This document shows, piece by piece, positions 50,038-59,060 of a DNA stretch of 64,000 nt (position 1 is the first letter of the stretch; every line of letters starts with the position of its first letter). The stretch comes from an uncultured Prevotellaceae bacterium (lineage in GTDB: Bacteria; Bacteroidota; Bacteroidia; Bacteroidales; Bacteroidaceae), in NCBI GenBank assembly GCA_946188395.1, contig CAMHUU010000007.1, positions 1 through 64,000 of the forward strand, in the 5' to 3' direction. The notes under the pieces are model-generated. The model saw only the letters and a list, made by a program, of their open reading frames with translations, was not told the origin of the DNA and made no database searches. The translations under genes and the position numbers were made by a program.

Positions 50038-52248
50038 ATGAAGAAGATAGCACTCTTTACGGTCTTGGCGGTCTTGATTTTGACCTCGTGTTCAGAGACG
50101 AAATACGTTGCTGAAGACGACTACCTATTAGATAAGGTAAAGGTGAAGACGGACCTGCCTGTTCGTGGGCTGACCCCGGCCGACATGAGGCTATATGTGC
50201 GCCAGACGGGCAATTCGCGATGGTTTTCGGCCATCAAGATACCCCTTTACACCTATTCTCTTTCCGGTCGTGACACTACCCGTTGGATGAACCGCCTGCT
50301 GCGCTCGATAGGCGAGGCTCCGATGCTGTATGACTCCGCGCAGACGCAGCAGTCGGTGAAGAGTCTGCAGGTGCAGATTCAGAATATGGGTTACCTGCGG
50401 GCCCATGTGCAGGCGGAGAACAAGACGAAGGGCCGCAAGTTGCAGACCACGTATTATGTGCACCCCGGTCCCATCTATTCCATCCGCCACGTCAGCTACG
50501 ACATTCAGGACACGGCCATTGCCCGGCTGCTTCGGCTGGACGATGAAAAGAACTGGGGCCTGCACCGGGGCATGGCGTTCAGCGTCGAGAATCTGGACAA
50601 CGAACGCAAGCGCATCACGCAGCAGCTGACCAATCAGGGCTACTACCGATTCAACAAGGACTTCATTACCTACATGGCCGACTCCGTGCCTGGCACGACG
50701 GGCATCGACCTGACGCTGGTGCTTCACCGGTTCCGCAACAATCAGGTGGCGGATACTGCCCACAGCCAATACACCATCCGCGACGTTCGCTACCGCAGCG
50801 GTAATGCCGACGACTCGGTCATCCACCTGCGCCCCAACGTGCTGCGCAACAATACGTTTATCCGCGAGGGGGAACTGTATTCGGCAGCCGACCTGCAGTC
50901 GACCTACCATCATTTCGGTCGTCTGGGGGCTGTGCGCTATACGAATATCGGATTCCGCGAGGTGCCCGACAGCGCGCTGTTGGACTGCGACATCCAGATC
51001 AGCACCAACATGCCGTCGTCCATCTCGTTCCAGCCTGAGGGTACCAATACGGCAGGCGATTTGGGTGCTGCAGCCTCGCTGACCTACCAGAACCGCAACC
51101 TGTTTCGCGGCTCGGAGCTGCTGACGGTGGAGCTGCGCGGAGCCTACGAGGCCATCACGGGACTGGAGGGCTATTCGAACTCGAACTTCCTGGAATACAG
51201 CCTGCAGACGCGTCTGACGTTCCCACGGTTCATTGCTCCATTCTTGAAATCATCGTTCCGCCGTCGCATCAATGCCCAGTCCGAGGTGTCGCTGATGTAC
51301 GACCTGCAGAACCGTCCTGAGTTTCTGCGCAGGGTGTTTTCGGTGGGTTGGCGATATAAGTGGAACGACCCGAGCCACCACGACCGCTATCAGATTGACC
51401 TGCTGGACCTGAACTTCATTTCGATGCCCTGGATCAGCGACAAGTTCAGGGACGAATATCTGGACGATGCGGGCCATCGCAACTCGCTGCTGCTCTACAA
51501 CTATTCCGACATTTTCCTCATGCGCACGGGATTCCGCTATTCTTATAGTAATGGTAACTTCGCCATCAAAACCAATATTGAGACTGGCGGCAACCTGCTC
51601 AGTCTGATGGCTCACACGCTTGGATTCCATAAAAGCGAGAATGGCGAATATACCTTCCTGGATGTGGCTTTTGCACAATATGTGAAGGGCGATGTGGACT
51701 ACACGCGCAATTTCCAGTTGAGCTACAGTAATCAGCTGGTGTTCCATGTGGGACTGGGCGTGGCCTACCCCTATGGCAACAGCAACGTGCTGCCTTTCGA
51801 GAAGACTTATTTTTCGGGTGGTGCCAACAGCGTGCGCGGCTGGAGTGTGCGTAGCTTGGGACCAGGCAGCTACAGCAGCAAGGACGGCACGGTAGACTAT
51901 CTGATGAATACGGGCGACATGAAGCTGGACCTGAATCTGGAGTATCGAGCCCGGCTGTTCTGGAAGTTCGGTGGTGCGCTGTTTGTCGATGCCGGCAACA
52001 TCTGGACGCTGCGCGACTATGAAGACCGCCCGGGAGGCCAGTTCCGCCTGACGGAGTTCTGGAAACAAATGGCCGTGAGCTATGGTCTTGGCTTACGTTT
52101 GAATTTTGATTACTTTATCCTGCGTTTCGATATGGGTATGAAGGCCATCAATCCGGCTTATGAGACCGAACGGGAACATTTCCCGATCATTCATCCCCGG
52201 TTCAGTCGCGACTTTGCTTTTCACTTCGCGGTAGGCCTTCCATTCTAA
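50038..52248 (+). CDS. tamL: TamL: lipoprotein BamA/TamA-family outer-membrane protein
   Basis: 736 residues. Lipoprotein signal MKKIALFTVLAVLILTSC (Cys18) rather than a plain signal peptide; a lipid-anchored Omp85 is the Bacteroidota TamL signature. POTRA-like repeats follow (about 40-300; VKTDLPVRGLTPADMRLYVRQTGN, VKSLQVQIQNMGYLRAHVQAENK, SVENLDNERKRITQQLTNQGYYRFNKDF) and then a C-terminal 16-strand barrel (about 320-736) with the VRGW-like motif GGANSVRGWSVRSLGPG (lid loop/L6). Works with TamB to move proteins or lipids to the outer membrane. It overlaps the convergent gene by 47 nt. tamB is not in the window. Confidence 0.92.
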   Translation: MKKIALFTVLAVLILTSCSETKYVAEDDYLLDKVKVKTDLPVRGLTPADMRLYVRQTGNSRWFSAIKIPLYTYSLSGRDTTRWMNRLLRSIGEAPMLYDSAQTQQSVKSLQVQIQNMGYLRAHVQAENKTKGRKLQTTYYVHPGPIYSIRHVSYDIQDTAIARLLRLDDEKNWGLHRGMAFSVENLDNERKRITQQLTNQGYYRFNKDFITYMADSVPGTTGIDLTLVLHRFRNNQVADTAHSQYTIRDVRYRSGNADDSVIHLRPNVLRNNTFIREGELYSAADLQSTYHHFGRLGAVRYTNIGFREVPDSALLDCDIQISTNMPSSISFQPEGTNTAGDLGAAASLTYQNRNLFRGSELLTVELRGAYEAITGLEGYSNSNFLEYSLQTRLTFPRFIAPFLKSSFRRRINAQSEVSLMYDLQNRPEFLRRVFSVGWRYKWNDPSHHDRYQIDLLDLNFISMPWISDKFRDEYLDDAGHRNSLLLYNYSDIFLMRTGFRYSYSNGNFAIKTNIETGGNLLSLMAHTLGFHKSENGEYTFLDVAFAQYVKGDVDYTRNFQLSYSNQLVFHVGLGVAYPYGNSNVLPFEKTYFSGGANSVRGWSVRSLGPGSYSSKDGTVDYLMNTGDMKLDLNLEYRARLFWKFGGALFVDAGNIWTLRDYEDRPGGQFRLTEFWKQMAVSYGLGLRLNFDYFILRFDMGMKAINPAYETEREHFPIIHPRFSRDFAFHFAVGLPF

Positions 52249-52642
52249 CCTTCCACTTCCCGTCGCGCTTGACGACGGTGACCAGGAATGTGCCTTCCTC
52301 CTGCAGTTGGGCAGGCTCACCGACAGCCACAGGCTTCAGAAAATTCCTGACATGCAGGGTGACGACGCGCAGCGTGTCGTTGGCAACCGTAAAATAGTCG
52401 TCAGCAGTGGCCGTTGCTCCGCCCTTGACGGTCTGCAGGTCCTGTTCCGTCGTGTTCGAGGCAGCAAAGCGGAGCCATTGTTCACTCTCGGCCGTAGCAT
52501 AGCTGGCTGCTTCGTGGAAATCGCAATTGAAATATGCATCGGCCCAGTCGGTAGCCACGCTCAGCGCCACGTCGTCGCCCTCTTGACCGATGTTGCAACT
52601 GGCCATGATGGCAGCTGAAAGGAGAAGAAATAGTTGTCGCAT
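52202..52642 (-). CDS. Small lipoprotein, NTF2/DUF4878-like
   Basis: 146 residues. Lipoprotein signal MRQLFLLLSAAIMASC. The domain ALSVATDWADAYFNCDFHEAASYATAESEQWLRFAAS...VKRDGKWKVRMEGLP has the pattern of DUF4878/cystatin-like NTF2 folds (helix, long sheet, final 'dGkWKV' strand). Function unknown; such proteins often bind small ligands at the envelope. The last 15 codons overlap the 3' end of tamL on the opposite strand, an unusually long convergent overlap. Its own promoter box is at 52669-52677. Confidence 0.78.
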   Translation of the reverse strand: MRQLFLLLSAAIMASCNIGQEGDDVALSVATDWADAYFNCDFHEAASYATAESEQWLRFAASNTTEQDLQTVKGGATATADDYFTVANDTLRVVTLHVRNFLKPVAVGEPAQLQEEGTFLVTVVKRDGKWKVRMEGLPRSEKQSRD

Positions 52643-52668
52643 AAGTATTAAATATGTGAAAATTCACT

Positions 52669-52677
52669 GCAAAAGTA
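52669..52677 (-). promoter_or_regulatory. -7 box of the small lipoprotein promoter
   Basis: TACTTTTGC on the minus strand, 26 nt before the ATG. Confidence 0.55.
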
Positions 52678-52720
52678 CAAAATTCTCGTCACATCACGCG
52701 AAAAACTCGAAACTTTTTAT

Positions 52721-52729
52721 TACCTTTGC
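52721..52729 (+). promoter_or_regulatory. -7 box of the MBL-fold gene promoter
   Basis: TACCTTTGC, 20 nt before ATG 52750. Confidence 0.55.
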
Positions 52730-52749
52730 ACGAAATTTTGCAAAACGTC

Positions 52750-53553
52750 ATGATGAAGTTCATCTCTTTCGGTAGTGGAAGTAGCGGAAACTGCTATTTG
52801 CTTACTACCCCAAACGACGCCCTGCTGATAGACCTCGGAGTGGGTCTGAGAGGGTTGAAGAAAGACTTCCGTGAATACGGTTTCAGTCTTTCGATGGTTC
52901 ATCATGTGCTTATCACCCACGACCATGCCGACCATATCAAGTCGGTAGGTTCGTTCAGTCACGACTTCAACGTTCCCGTCTATGCCACCCGCGAGGTGCA
53001 TGTGGGAATCAACCGCAACTATTGTGTCACCCAGAAGGTGACTTCCGAACTGGCACATGTCGTGGAGAAGGGGACAACGTATCAGATTGGCGACTTCTCG
53101 GTAACGCCATTTGGTGTGCCCCATGACAGTAGTGACAATGTGGGCTATTTCATCGAGGCAGAAGGTACCAATTTCTGCATCATGACCGACGTTGGCTATG
53201 TGACCGACGAGATGAAAGACTACATCCGCCGTGCCCGTCATCTGGTCATCGAGGCGAATCATGACGAAGAGATGGTCATGGGCGGACCGTATCCGCAGTT
53301 CCTGAAGACACGAATTCTGTCGCAGACCGGTCACCTCAGCAACCGCAACTGTGCTTTGGCCTTGATAGAGAACATGTCGGAGGATCTGAAGAACGTTTGG
53401 CTCTGTCACCTGAGCGAGGAAAACAACCATCCTGAGCTGGCCCGTAAGACCGTCGAGAGCCTGTTGCGCGACTATGGCGTGATAGCCGGAGTGGACCTCC
53501 AGCTCGAGGTTCTGAAGCGCAATTCTCCCACGGGCGTTTTCGAACTCGAATAG
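52750..53553 (+). CDS. MBL-fold metallo-hydrolase (YycJ/WalJ-like)
   Basis: 267 residues from the first of two adjacent ATG codons (MMKFISFGSGSSGNCYLL). Metallo-beta-lactamase fold: HVLITHDHADHIK is the HxHxDH zinc motif, with VPHDSSDNVGYFI, GHLSNRNCALALIEN, HLSEENNHPELA and the N-terminal SFGSGSSGNCYLL block typical of the YycJ/WalJ group, exonuclease-like phosphodiesterases linked in Firmicutes to DNA mismatch repair and wall-stress signalling. Bacteroidota role unknown. Confidence 0.9.
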   Translation: MMKFISFGSGSSGNCYLLTTPNDALLIDLGVGLRGLKKDFREYGFSLSMVHHVLITHDHADHIKSVGSFSHDFNVPVYATREVHVGINRNYCVTQKVTSELAHVVEKGTTYQIGDFSVTPFGVPHDSSDNVGYFIEAEGTNFCIMTDVGYVTDEMKDYIRRARHLVIEANHDEEMVMGGPYPQFLKTRILSQTGHLSNRNCALALIENMSEDLKNVWLCHLSEENNHPELARKTVESLLRDYGVIAGVDLQLEVLKRNSPTGVFELE

Positions 53554-53616
53554 CCCCCGAAACTTAAATTATTTAAAAACTGCATATAAGTGTAAGGAGT
53601 TTTAAATTTTTTTCCT

Positions 53617-53625
53617 TATCTTTGC
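53617..53625 (+). promoter_or_regulatory. -7 box of the lepA promoter
   Basis: TATCTTTGC, 25 nt before the lepA ATG. Confidence 0.6.
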
Positions 53626-53650
53626 AAATACTTTTTGTGTATACACATAT

Positions 53651-55432
53651 ATGGACCATATAAGAAACTTTTGCATCATTGCACATATCGACCATGGCAA
53701 GTCGACGCTGGCCGACCGTCTGCTGGAGTTTACCAAGACCATCCAGGTGACGGAGGGACAGATGCTGGACGACATGGATCTGGAGCGCGAGCGCGGCATC
53801 ACCATCAAAAGCCACGCCATCCAGATGGAGTATATGTACAAGGGTGAGAAATATATTTTGAACCTGATTGACACCCCGGGACACGTTGACTTCTCGTACG
53901 AGGTCAGCCGCTCGATAGCCGCCTGTGAGGGCGCCTTGCTGGTGGTCGACGCCACACAGGGCGTGCAGGCTCAGACCATCTCGAATCTGTATCTGGCCAT
54001 CGACAACGACCTGGAAATCATTCCGGTCATCAATAAGATTGACATGCCGAGTGCGATGCCCGACGAGGTGGAGGACGAGATTGTCGACCTGATTGGTTGT
54101 GACCCCGAGGACATCATCCGTGCCAGCGGTAAGACTGGCGAGGGCGTCGAGGACATTCTGAATGCCGTCGTCGAGCGCATTCCACATCCCGAAGGCGATG
54201 AGAAAGCTCCCCTGCAGGCATTGATTTTCGACTCGGTGTTCAACTCTTTCCGTGGCATCATTGCCTACTTCAAGATCCTGAACGGCTCGATTCGTCCGGG
54301 CGACAAGGTGAAATTCTTCAATACCGGAATGGAGTACGATGCCGACGAGGTGGGTGTGCTGAAGATGGACATGATTCCCCGCAAGGAGATGCATACCGGC
54401 GAGGTGGGCTACATCATTTCGGGTATCAAGAATGCCAAGGAAGTGAAGGTGGGCGACACCATTACCCATGTTTCGCGCCCTTGCGACAAGGCCATCGAGG
54501 GTTTCCAGGAAGTGAAGCCGATGGTGTTTGCCGGCGTCTATCCCATCGACCCCACGGATTACGAGAACCTGCGTGCCTCGCTGGAGAAGCTGCAGCTGAA
54601 CGATGCCTCGCTGACCTTTGTGCCCGAGACTTCGGTGGCGCTGGGCTTCGGATTCCGTTGCGGATTCCTGGGACTGCTGCACATGGAGATTGTGCAGGAG
54701 CGTCTGGACCGTGAGTTCGATATGGATGTCATCACGACGGTGCCTAACGTAACCTATATGTGCTACACGAAGCAGGGCGAGGAGAAGGAGGTGCATAACC
54801 CCTCGGGACTGCCTGACCAGACGATGATTGACCATATTGAAGAGCCTTACATCAAGGCGTCGATCATTACCGCTGCCGACTACATCGGACCGATTATGAC
54901 GTTGTGCCTTGACAAGCGTGGTGAACTCATCGACCAGCAATATGTATCGGGTGGTCGCGTGGAACTGCGTTTCATGTTGCCGTTGGGTGAAATCGTGATT
55001 GACTTCTACGACAAGCTGAAGAGTATCTCGAAAGGCTATGCATCGTTCGACTATCACATTGATTCGTTCCGCCCGTCGAAACTGGTGAAACTCGATATCC
55101 TGCTGAATGGAGAACCCGTCGACGCGCTGTCGACGCTGACGCATCAAGATAATGCCGTGACCTTTGGTCGTCGCATGTGCGAGAAACTGAAGGAGCTGAT
55201 TCCGCGCCAGCAGTTCGACATTGCCATCCAAGCGGCCATCGGTGCCAAGATTATAGCCCGCGAGACCGTGAAGCAGGTGCGTAAGGACGTGACGGCCAAG
55301 TGTTATGGCGGCGATGTGAGCCGTAAACGAAAACTGCTGGAAAAGCAGAAGCGCGGTAAGAAGCGAATGAAACAAATCGGTAACGTGGAGGTGCCGCAAA
55401 AAGCCTTCCTTGCTGTTTTGAAACTCGACTAA
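53651..55432 (+). CDS. lepA: Elongation factor 4 (LepA)
   Basis: 593 residues, standard length. Ribosome-bound GTPase that back-translocates or remodels stalled complexes. G1 [10 protein letters not shown]2 [15 protein letters not shown]3 DTPGHVDF, G4 NKID, plus LepA-specific C-terminal domain ([27 protein letters not shown] block, [23 protein letters not shown] at the end). Highly conserved, no anomaly. Own promoter; the Crp gene follows after 60 nt. Confidence 0.98.
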   Translation: MDHIRNFCIIAHIDHGKSTLADRLLEFTKTIQVTEGQMLDDMDLERERGITIKSHAIQMEYMYKGEKYILNLIDTPGHVDFSYEVSRSIAACEGALLVVDATQGVQAQTISNLYLAIDNDLEIIPVINKIDMPSAMPDEVEDEIVDLIGCDPEDIIRASGKTGEGVEDILNAVVERIPHPEGDEKAPLQALIFDSVFNSFRGIIAYFKILNGSIRPGDKVKFFNTGMEYDADEVGVLKMDMIPRKEMHTGEVGYIISGIKNAKEVKVGDTITHVSRPCDKAIEGFQEVKPMVFAGVYPIDPTDYENLRASLEKLQLNDASLTFVPETSVALGFGFRCGFLGLLHMEIVQERLDREFDMDVITTVPNVTYMCYTKQGEEKEVHNPSGLPDQTMIDHIEEPYIKASIITAADYIGPIMTLCLDKRGELIDQQYVSGGRVELRFMLPLGEIVIDFYDKLKSISKGYASFDYHIDSFRPSKLVKLDILLNGEPVDALSTLTHQDNAVTFGRRMCEKLKELIPRQQFDIAIQAAIGAKIIARETVKQVRKDVTAKCYGGDVSRKRKLLEKQKRGKKRMKQIGNVEVPQKAFLAVLKLD

Positions 55433-55491
55433 ATCCTCTCATGACTAAACTGAAAACTAATAACTATCAAAAAGAAGAATAAGAAGAATAT

Positions 55492-56106
55492 ATGGCTACA
55501 ATCGGACTGACAACAAGAGATGTGGCGCGCGAGTTAGCCCGCCGCTACAGTACAATGACGCATGAGGAACTCGATGTGCTCGAGGGAATACTGGTGCCTA
55601 TGAAATTCCAGAAAGGCGAGATTATCCTCAGAGAAGGTGACATCTGCAAGGATATTTACTGGGTGGCAAAAGGCCTTGTGCGCCAGTTCTATTATAAGAA
55701 TGACAAGGAACTAACGGAATATATGGCCATTGAGGACAACATCGTGATGAGCATTGAGAGTCTGTTCAAAGAACAACCTTCGACCCAGCAAATCGTTGCT
55801 TTGGAGCCTACCATCCTGTTTGCTCTGCCCAAGAAGGACCTGGAACACGAAGCCGTTCGCAACGTGAACATCCAGATGTTGTACCGTAAGATTCTGGAGG
55901 AGTCGCTCATCATTTCGCAGGTTCATGCCGACATGCTTCGCTTCGAGTCAGCACAAGAGCGTTATGCCAAGCTGGTGAAGCGTTCGCCGCAGTTGGTACT
56001 GCGCGCTCCGTTGGTCTATATTGCCAGCTACCTGCAGATGACTCCCGAGACGCTGAGCCGTGTGCGTACTTCGGCACTGCTGGGCGACAGGAGCGACAAA
56101 GATTAA
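55492..56106 (+). CDS. Crp/Fnr-type regulator (cNMP-binding domain protein)
   Basis: 204 residues. Cyclic-nucleotide-binding-like beta-barrel (about 25-130; FQKGEIILREGDICKDIYWVAKGLVRQFYYKNDKELTEYMAIEDNIV), a dimerisation helix (about 130-160) and a C-terminal HTH region (SYLQMTPETLSRVRTSALL). The PRN-type ligand pocket is not obvious, as is common in Bacteroidota members, and no Fnr-type cysteine cluster is present. Target unknown. It overlaps the convergent ispE by a few nt. Confidence 0.88.
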   Translation: MATIGLTTRDVARELARRYSTMTHEELDVLEGILVPMKFQKGEIILREGDICKDIYWVAKGLVRQFYYKNDKELTEYMAIEDNIVMSIESLFKEQPSTQQIVALEPTILFALPKKDLEHEAVRNVNIQMLYRKILEESLIISQVHADMLRFESAQERYAKLVKRSPQLVLRAPLVYIASYLQMTPETLSRVRTSALLGDRSDKD

Positions 56107-56936
56107 AGCACGCTGCTGAATGTAAACATATCGGGGAATGCCTGGTCGAGAGCCTCCGGGCGATTCCTGAACAGTCCGAATAGGGCGCTGCCTGAGCCAG
56201 ACATGGCCGCATAGGTGGCGCCCATCTTATATAGCTTCTCTTTTACAAGACCAATTTCCGGATGCAGGGCGAAAACGCTCTCCTCGAAGTCGTTGACCAG
56301 TTGGTCGCGCCAGGTTTCCACGGGTTGCATCACGATGTCGCGGCAGTTCTTGACGGGGAAATGAGGGCGGATGCGCGAGAAGGCCTCCTTGGTGGGGACG
56401 GGAATGTCGGGACGGACAACGGCGATGTGCCAGCCGCTCAGGTCGAGCTGGATGTCCTCGAGACGTTCGCCGATGCCTTCTGCATAACACGGTCCGTTCT
56501 TGATGAAGAAGGCGCAATCGGCACCAAGTCGTGCGGCATAGTCAATCATCTGCTGCTCGGAAAGGCCGAGGTGGAACATCTCGTTGAGCAGGCGAATCAT
56601 ATAGGCACAATCGCTGGAACCACCGCCCATGCCAGCCTGTGTGGGAATGCCTTTCCAAAGGTGTGCATGACAACGAGGCAGGGCAGGGAAGTCGGACTTC
56701 AGCAGATTGTAAGCACGGACCACCAGGTTGCGCTGTTCGTCGCCGTCAATAGAAATGTTTGTCACCTTCAGGTCGCAGTCGACATCGGAAGGAAATGCAT
56801 CGTCCATTGTAAATACCTCGAGTGCATCTTTAACAGGCACAGGATAAAACACCGTCTGAAGGTTATGGTATCCGTCGGGGCGTTTTTCCACAACGTTTAG
56901 CCCAAGATTAATCTTTGCAATAGGGAAAGTAATCAT
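56103..56936 (-). CDS. ispE: 4-diphosphocytidyl-2-C-methyl-D-erythritol kinase IspE
   Basis: 277 residues from the ATG of MITFPIAKINLGLNVVEKRPDGYHNLQTVFYPV; longer frames upstream precede the promoter box. GHMP kinase with the phosphate-binding PTQAGMGGGSSDCAYMI loop and C-terminal KMGATYAAMSGSGSALFGLF. Fourth step of the MEP isoprenoid pathway. Other pathway genes are not in the window. Confidence 0.95.
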   Translation of the reverse strand: MITFPIAKINLGLNVVEKRPDGYHNLQTVFYPVPVKDALEVFTMDDAFPSDVDCDLKVTNISIDGDEQRNLVVRAYNLLKSDFPALPRCHAHLWKGIPTQAGMGGGSSDCAYMIRLLNEMFHLGLSEQQMIDYAARLGADCAFFIKNGPCYAEGIGERLEDIQLDLSGWHIAVVRPDIPVPTKEAFSRIRPHFPVKNCRDIVMQPVETWRDQLVNDFEESVFALHPEIGLVKEKLYKMGATYAAMSGSGSALFGLFRNRPEALDQAFPDMFTFSSVL

Positions 56937-56964
56937 CGTTGCTGTTTTTATTTCGTTTTCTGCC

Positions 56965-56973
56965 GCAAAGGTA
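56965..56973 (-). promoter_or_regulatory. -7 box of the ispE promoter
   Basis: TACCTTTGC on the minus strand, 28 nt before the ATG. Confidence 0.6.
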
Positions 56974-57089
56974 ATCATTTCGGGCGACATTCGCAACATT
57001 TTATTTGTATTTTGAATCACCTTAAGTTTTAGGAATCTTTTTTAATATTATTTAGTTATGCGAATGCGCGTTATAAGAGGGAAAATGAG

Positions 57090-57098
57090 TACTTTTGC
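57090..57098 (+). promoter_or_regulatory. -7 box of the bat operon promoter
   Basis: TACTTTTGC, 43 nt before the moxR ATG. The only promoter box seen in front of the seven bat genes. Confidence 0.6.
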
Positions 57099-57141
57099 AC
57101 TCCAAATAGAAGCATATTAGAATAAGAAAAATAAAACGACT

Positions 57142-58137
57142 ATGGCAGAAGCTATTGACATCCGCGAGTTAAACATGCGGATAGAACAACAAAGTGGATT
57201 CGTGCAGAACCTTGTGTCAGGCATGGATCAGGTAATTGTAGGCCAGAAACACTTAGTAGATTCCTTGCTCATCGGACTGTTGAGCGATGGTAATATCCTG
57301 CTCGAAGGTGTGCCGGGACTGGCCAAGACGCTGGCTATCAAGACGCTGGCTCAACTGATTGATGCAACGTATTCGCGCATCCAGTTTACGCCAGACCTGC
57401 TCCCTGCTGACGTGACAGGTACGATGATTTACTCACAGAAGGATGAGAAGTTCCAGGTAAAGCGCGGTCCGGTGTTTGCCAACTTTGTGTTGGCCGACGA
57501 AATCAACCGTGCCCCGGCTAAGGTTCAGAGCGCTTTGCTCGAGGCTATGCAGGAGAAGCAGGTGACCATCGGTAGCGAAACCTTTGAACTGCCGAATCCG
57601 TTCCTTGTGATGGCTACCCAGAACCCCATTGAGCAGGAAGGTACTTATCCGTTGCCCGAGGCCCAGATGGACCGTTTCATGCTGAAGGTAGTGATTGGCT
57701 ATCCCACGATTGACGAGGAGAAGAAGATTATCCGCGAAAATATCCAGGAGTCGCTGCCTAAGGTTCGTCCTGTGACCACTTCGGCTGAGATTCTGAAGGC
57801 TCGCGAAGTGGTGCGTGAGGTCTATTTGGACGAGAAGATTGAGCAGTATATTGCCGATATCGTCTTCGCTACACGCTATCCCGACCGTTATGGCCTGAAG
57901 GATATGAAGGACATGATATCGTTTGGCGGTTCTCCGCGTGCCTCCATTAATTTGGCCAAGGCTGCCCGCGCCTATGCTTTCATCAAGCGCAGAGGCTATG
58001 TAGTGCCTGAGGATGTGCGTGCCGTAGCCCACGATGTGCTGCGCCATCGTATCGGGCTCACTTACGAAGCCGAGGCCAGCAACGTGACAAGTGAGGAAAT
58101 CGTCTCGAAGGTGATTAACAAGGTTGAAGTGCCCTGA
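57142..58137 (+). CDS. MoxR-type AAA+ ATPase of the bat operon
   Basis: 331 residues. AAA_3 ATPase: Walker A LLEGVPGLAKTLAIK (degenerate K, as in the MoxR family), Walker B FVLADEINRAPAKVQSALLEAMQEKQVTIG, sensor MATQNPIEQEGTYPLPEAQMDRFML and a C-terminal lid domain. MoxR proteins act as chaperone-like remodellers of VWA-domain partners, here the BatA/BatB proteins downstream. First gene of the bat operon. Confidence 0.94.
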   Translation: MAEAIDIRELNMRIEQQSGFVQNLVSGMDQVIVGQKHLVDSLLIGLLSDGNILLEGVPGLAKTLAIKTLAQLIDATYSRIQFTPDLLPADVTGTMIYSQKDEKFQVKRGPVFANFVLADEINRAPAKVQSALLEAMQEKQVTIGSETFELPNPFLVMATQNPIEQEGTYPLPEAQMDRFMLKVVIGYPTIDEEKKIIRENIQESLPKVRPVTTSAEILKAREVVREVYLDEKIEQYIADIVFATRYPDRYGLKDMKDMISFGGSPRASINLAKAARAYAFIKRRGYVVPEDVRAVAHDVLRHRIGLTYEAEASNVTSEEIVSKVINKVEVP

Positions 58138-58170
58138 TTAATGCATAATTAATAATGCATAATGCATAAT
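58138..58170. repeat. GCATAATTA-type repeat spacer in the bat operon
   Basis: GCATAATTAATAAT / GCATAAT / GCATAATT units fill the 35-bp gap between moxR and the DUF58 gene. Confidence 0.65.
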
Positions 58171-58172
58171 TG

Positions 58173-59042
58173 ATGGAAACATCCGAGATATTAAAGAAAG
58201 TTCGCAAGATTGAAATCAAGGCACGAGGACTGAGTTCGAACGTCTTCGCAGGCCAGTATCACTCTGCCTTCAAGGGTAGGGGTATGGCTTTCAGCGAGGT
58301 GCGTGAATATCAGTACGGCGACGATGTGCGCGACATCGACTGGAACGTTACTGCCCGATTCCATCGTCCTTATGTGAAGGTGTTCGAAGAGGAACGTGAG
58401 TTGACCGTGATGCTGCTCATCGATGTCAGCGGCTCGCAGGACTTCGGTACCCAGCGCCAGATGAAGCGCGACATGGTAACCGAGATTGCTGCAACACTCG
58501 CTTTCTCGGCCATCCAGAATAACGACAAGATCGGTGTGGCATTTTTCTCTGACCGTATCGAGAAGTATATTCCGCCCAAGAAAGGACGCAAGCACATCCT
58601 TTATATCATCCGCGAAATGCTGGACTTCCAGCCCCAATCGAAGCGTACTGACGTGAAGCAGGCTTTGGAGTTTCTGACCAGCGTGTCGAAACGACGCTGT
58701 ACGGCTTTCGTGCTCAGCGACTTCTACGACCGCCAGGACTTTCTGCAGCCTTTGCAGATTGCCAATCGCAAGCACGATGTCGTTGCCCTGCAAGTGTATG
58801 ACCAGCGTGCCCGCGAACTGCCTGACGTCGGACTGATGCGTGTGGTGGATGCTGAAACTGGCTACGAACAGTATATTGACACCTCGAGCCGTCGTCTGCG
58901 TCAGGCCCATGAGAAGTACTGGCGCCAGCGTCAGGAAGTGCTACGCGAGACGATGAACAAGAGTAATGTCGACCTGATTAGCATCGCAACGAACGAAGAC
59001 TATGTCAAGGCGCTGTTGATGCTGTTTAAGCAGAGAAGTTAA
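58173..59042 (+). CDS. DUF58 domain protein of the bat operon
   Basis: 289 residues from ATG 58173 (METSEILKKVRKIEIKARGLSSNVFAGQYHSAF). DUF58 block GRGMAFSEVREYQYGDDVRDIDWNVTARFHRPYVKVFEEERELTVMLLIDVSGSQDFG, where DVSGS is a MIDAS-like VWA motif. DUF58 proteins pair with MoxR ATPases. Cytosolic, no membrane helix. The next gene starts with GTG 18 nt later. Confidence 0.93.
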   Translation: METSEILKKVRKIEIKARGLSSNVFAGQYHSAFKGRGMAFSEVREYQYGDDVRDIDWNVTARFHRPYVKVFEEERELTVMLLIDVSGSQDFGTQRQMKRDMVTEIAATLAFSAIQNNDKIGVAFFSDRIEKYIPPKKGRKHILYIIREMLDFQPQSKRTDVKQALEFLTSVSKRRCTAFVLSDFYDRQDFLQPLQIANRKHDVVALQVYDQRARELPDVGLMRVVDAETGYEQYIDTSSRRLRQAHEKYWRQRQEVLRETMNKSNVDLISIATNEDYVKALLMLFKQRS

Positions 59043-59060
59043 GATAAAGACTGAAAGCAA

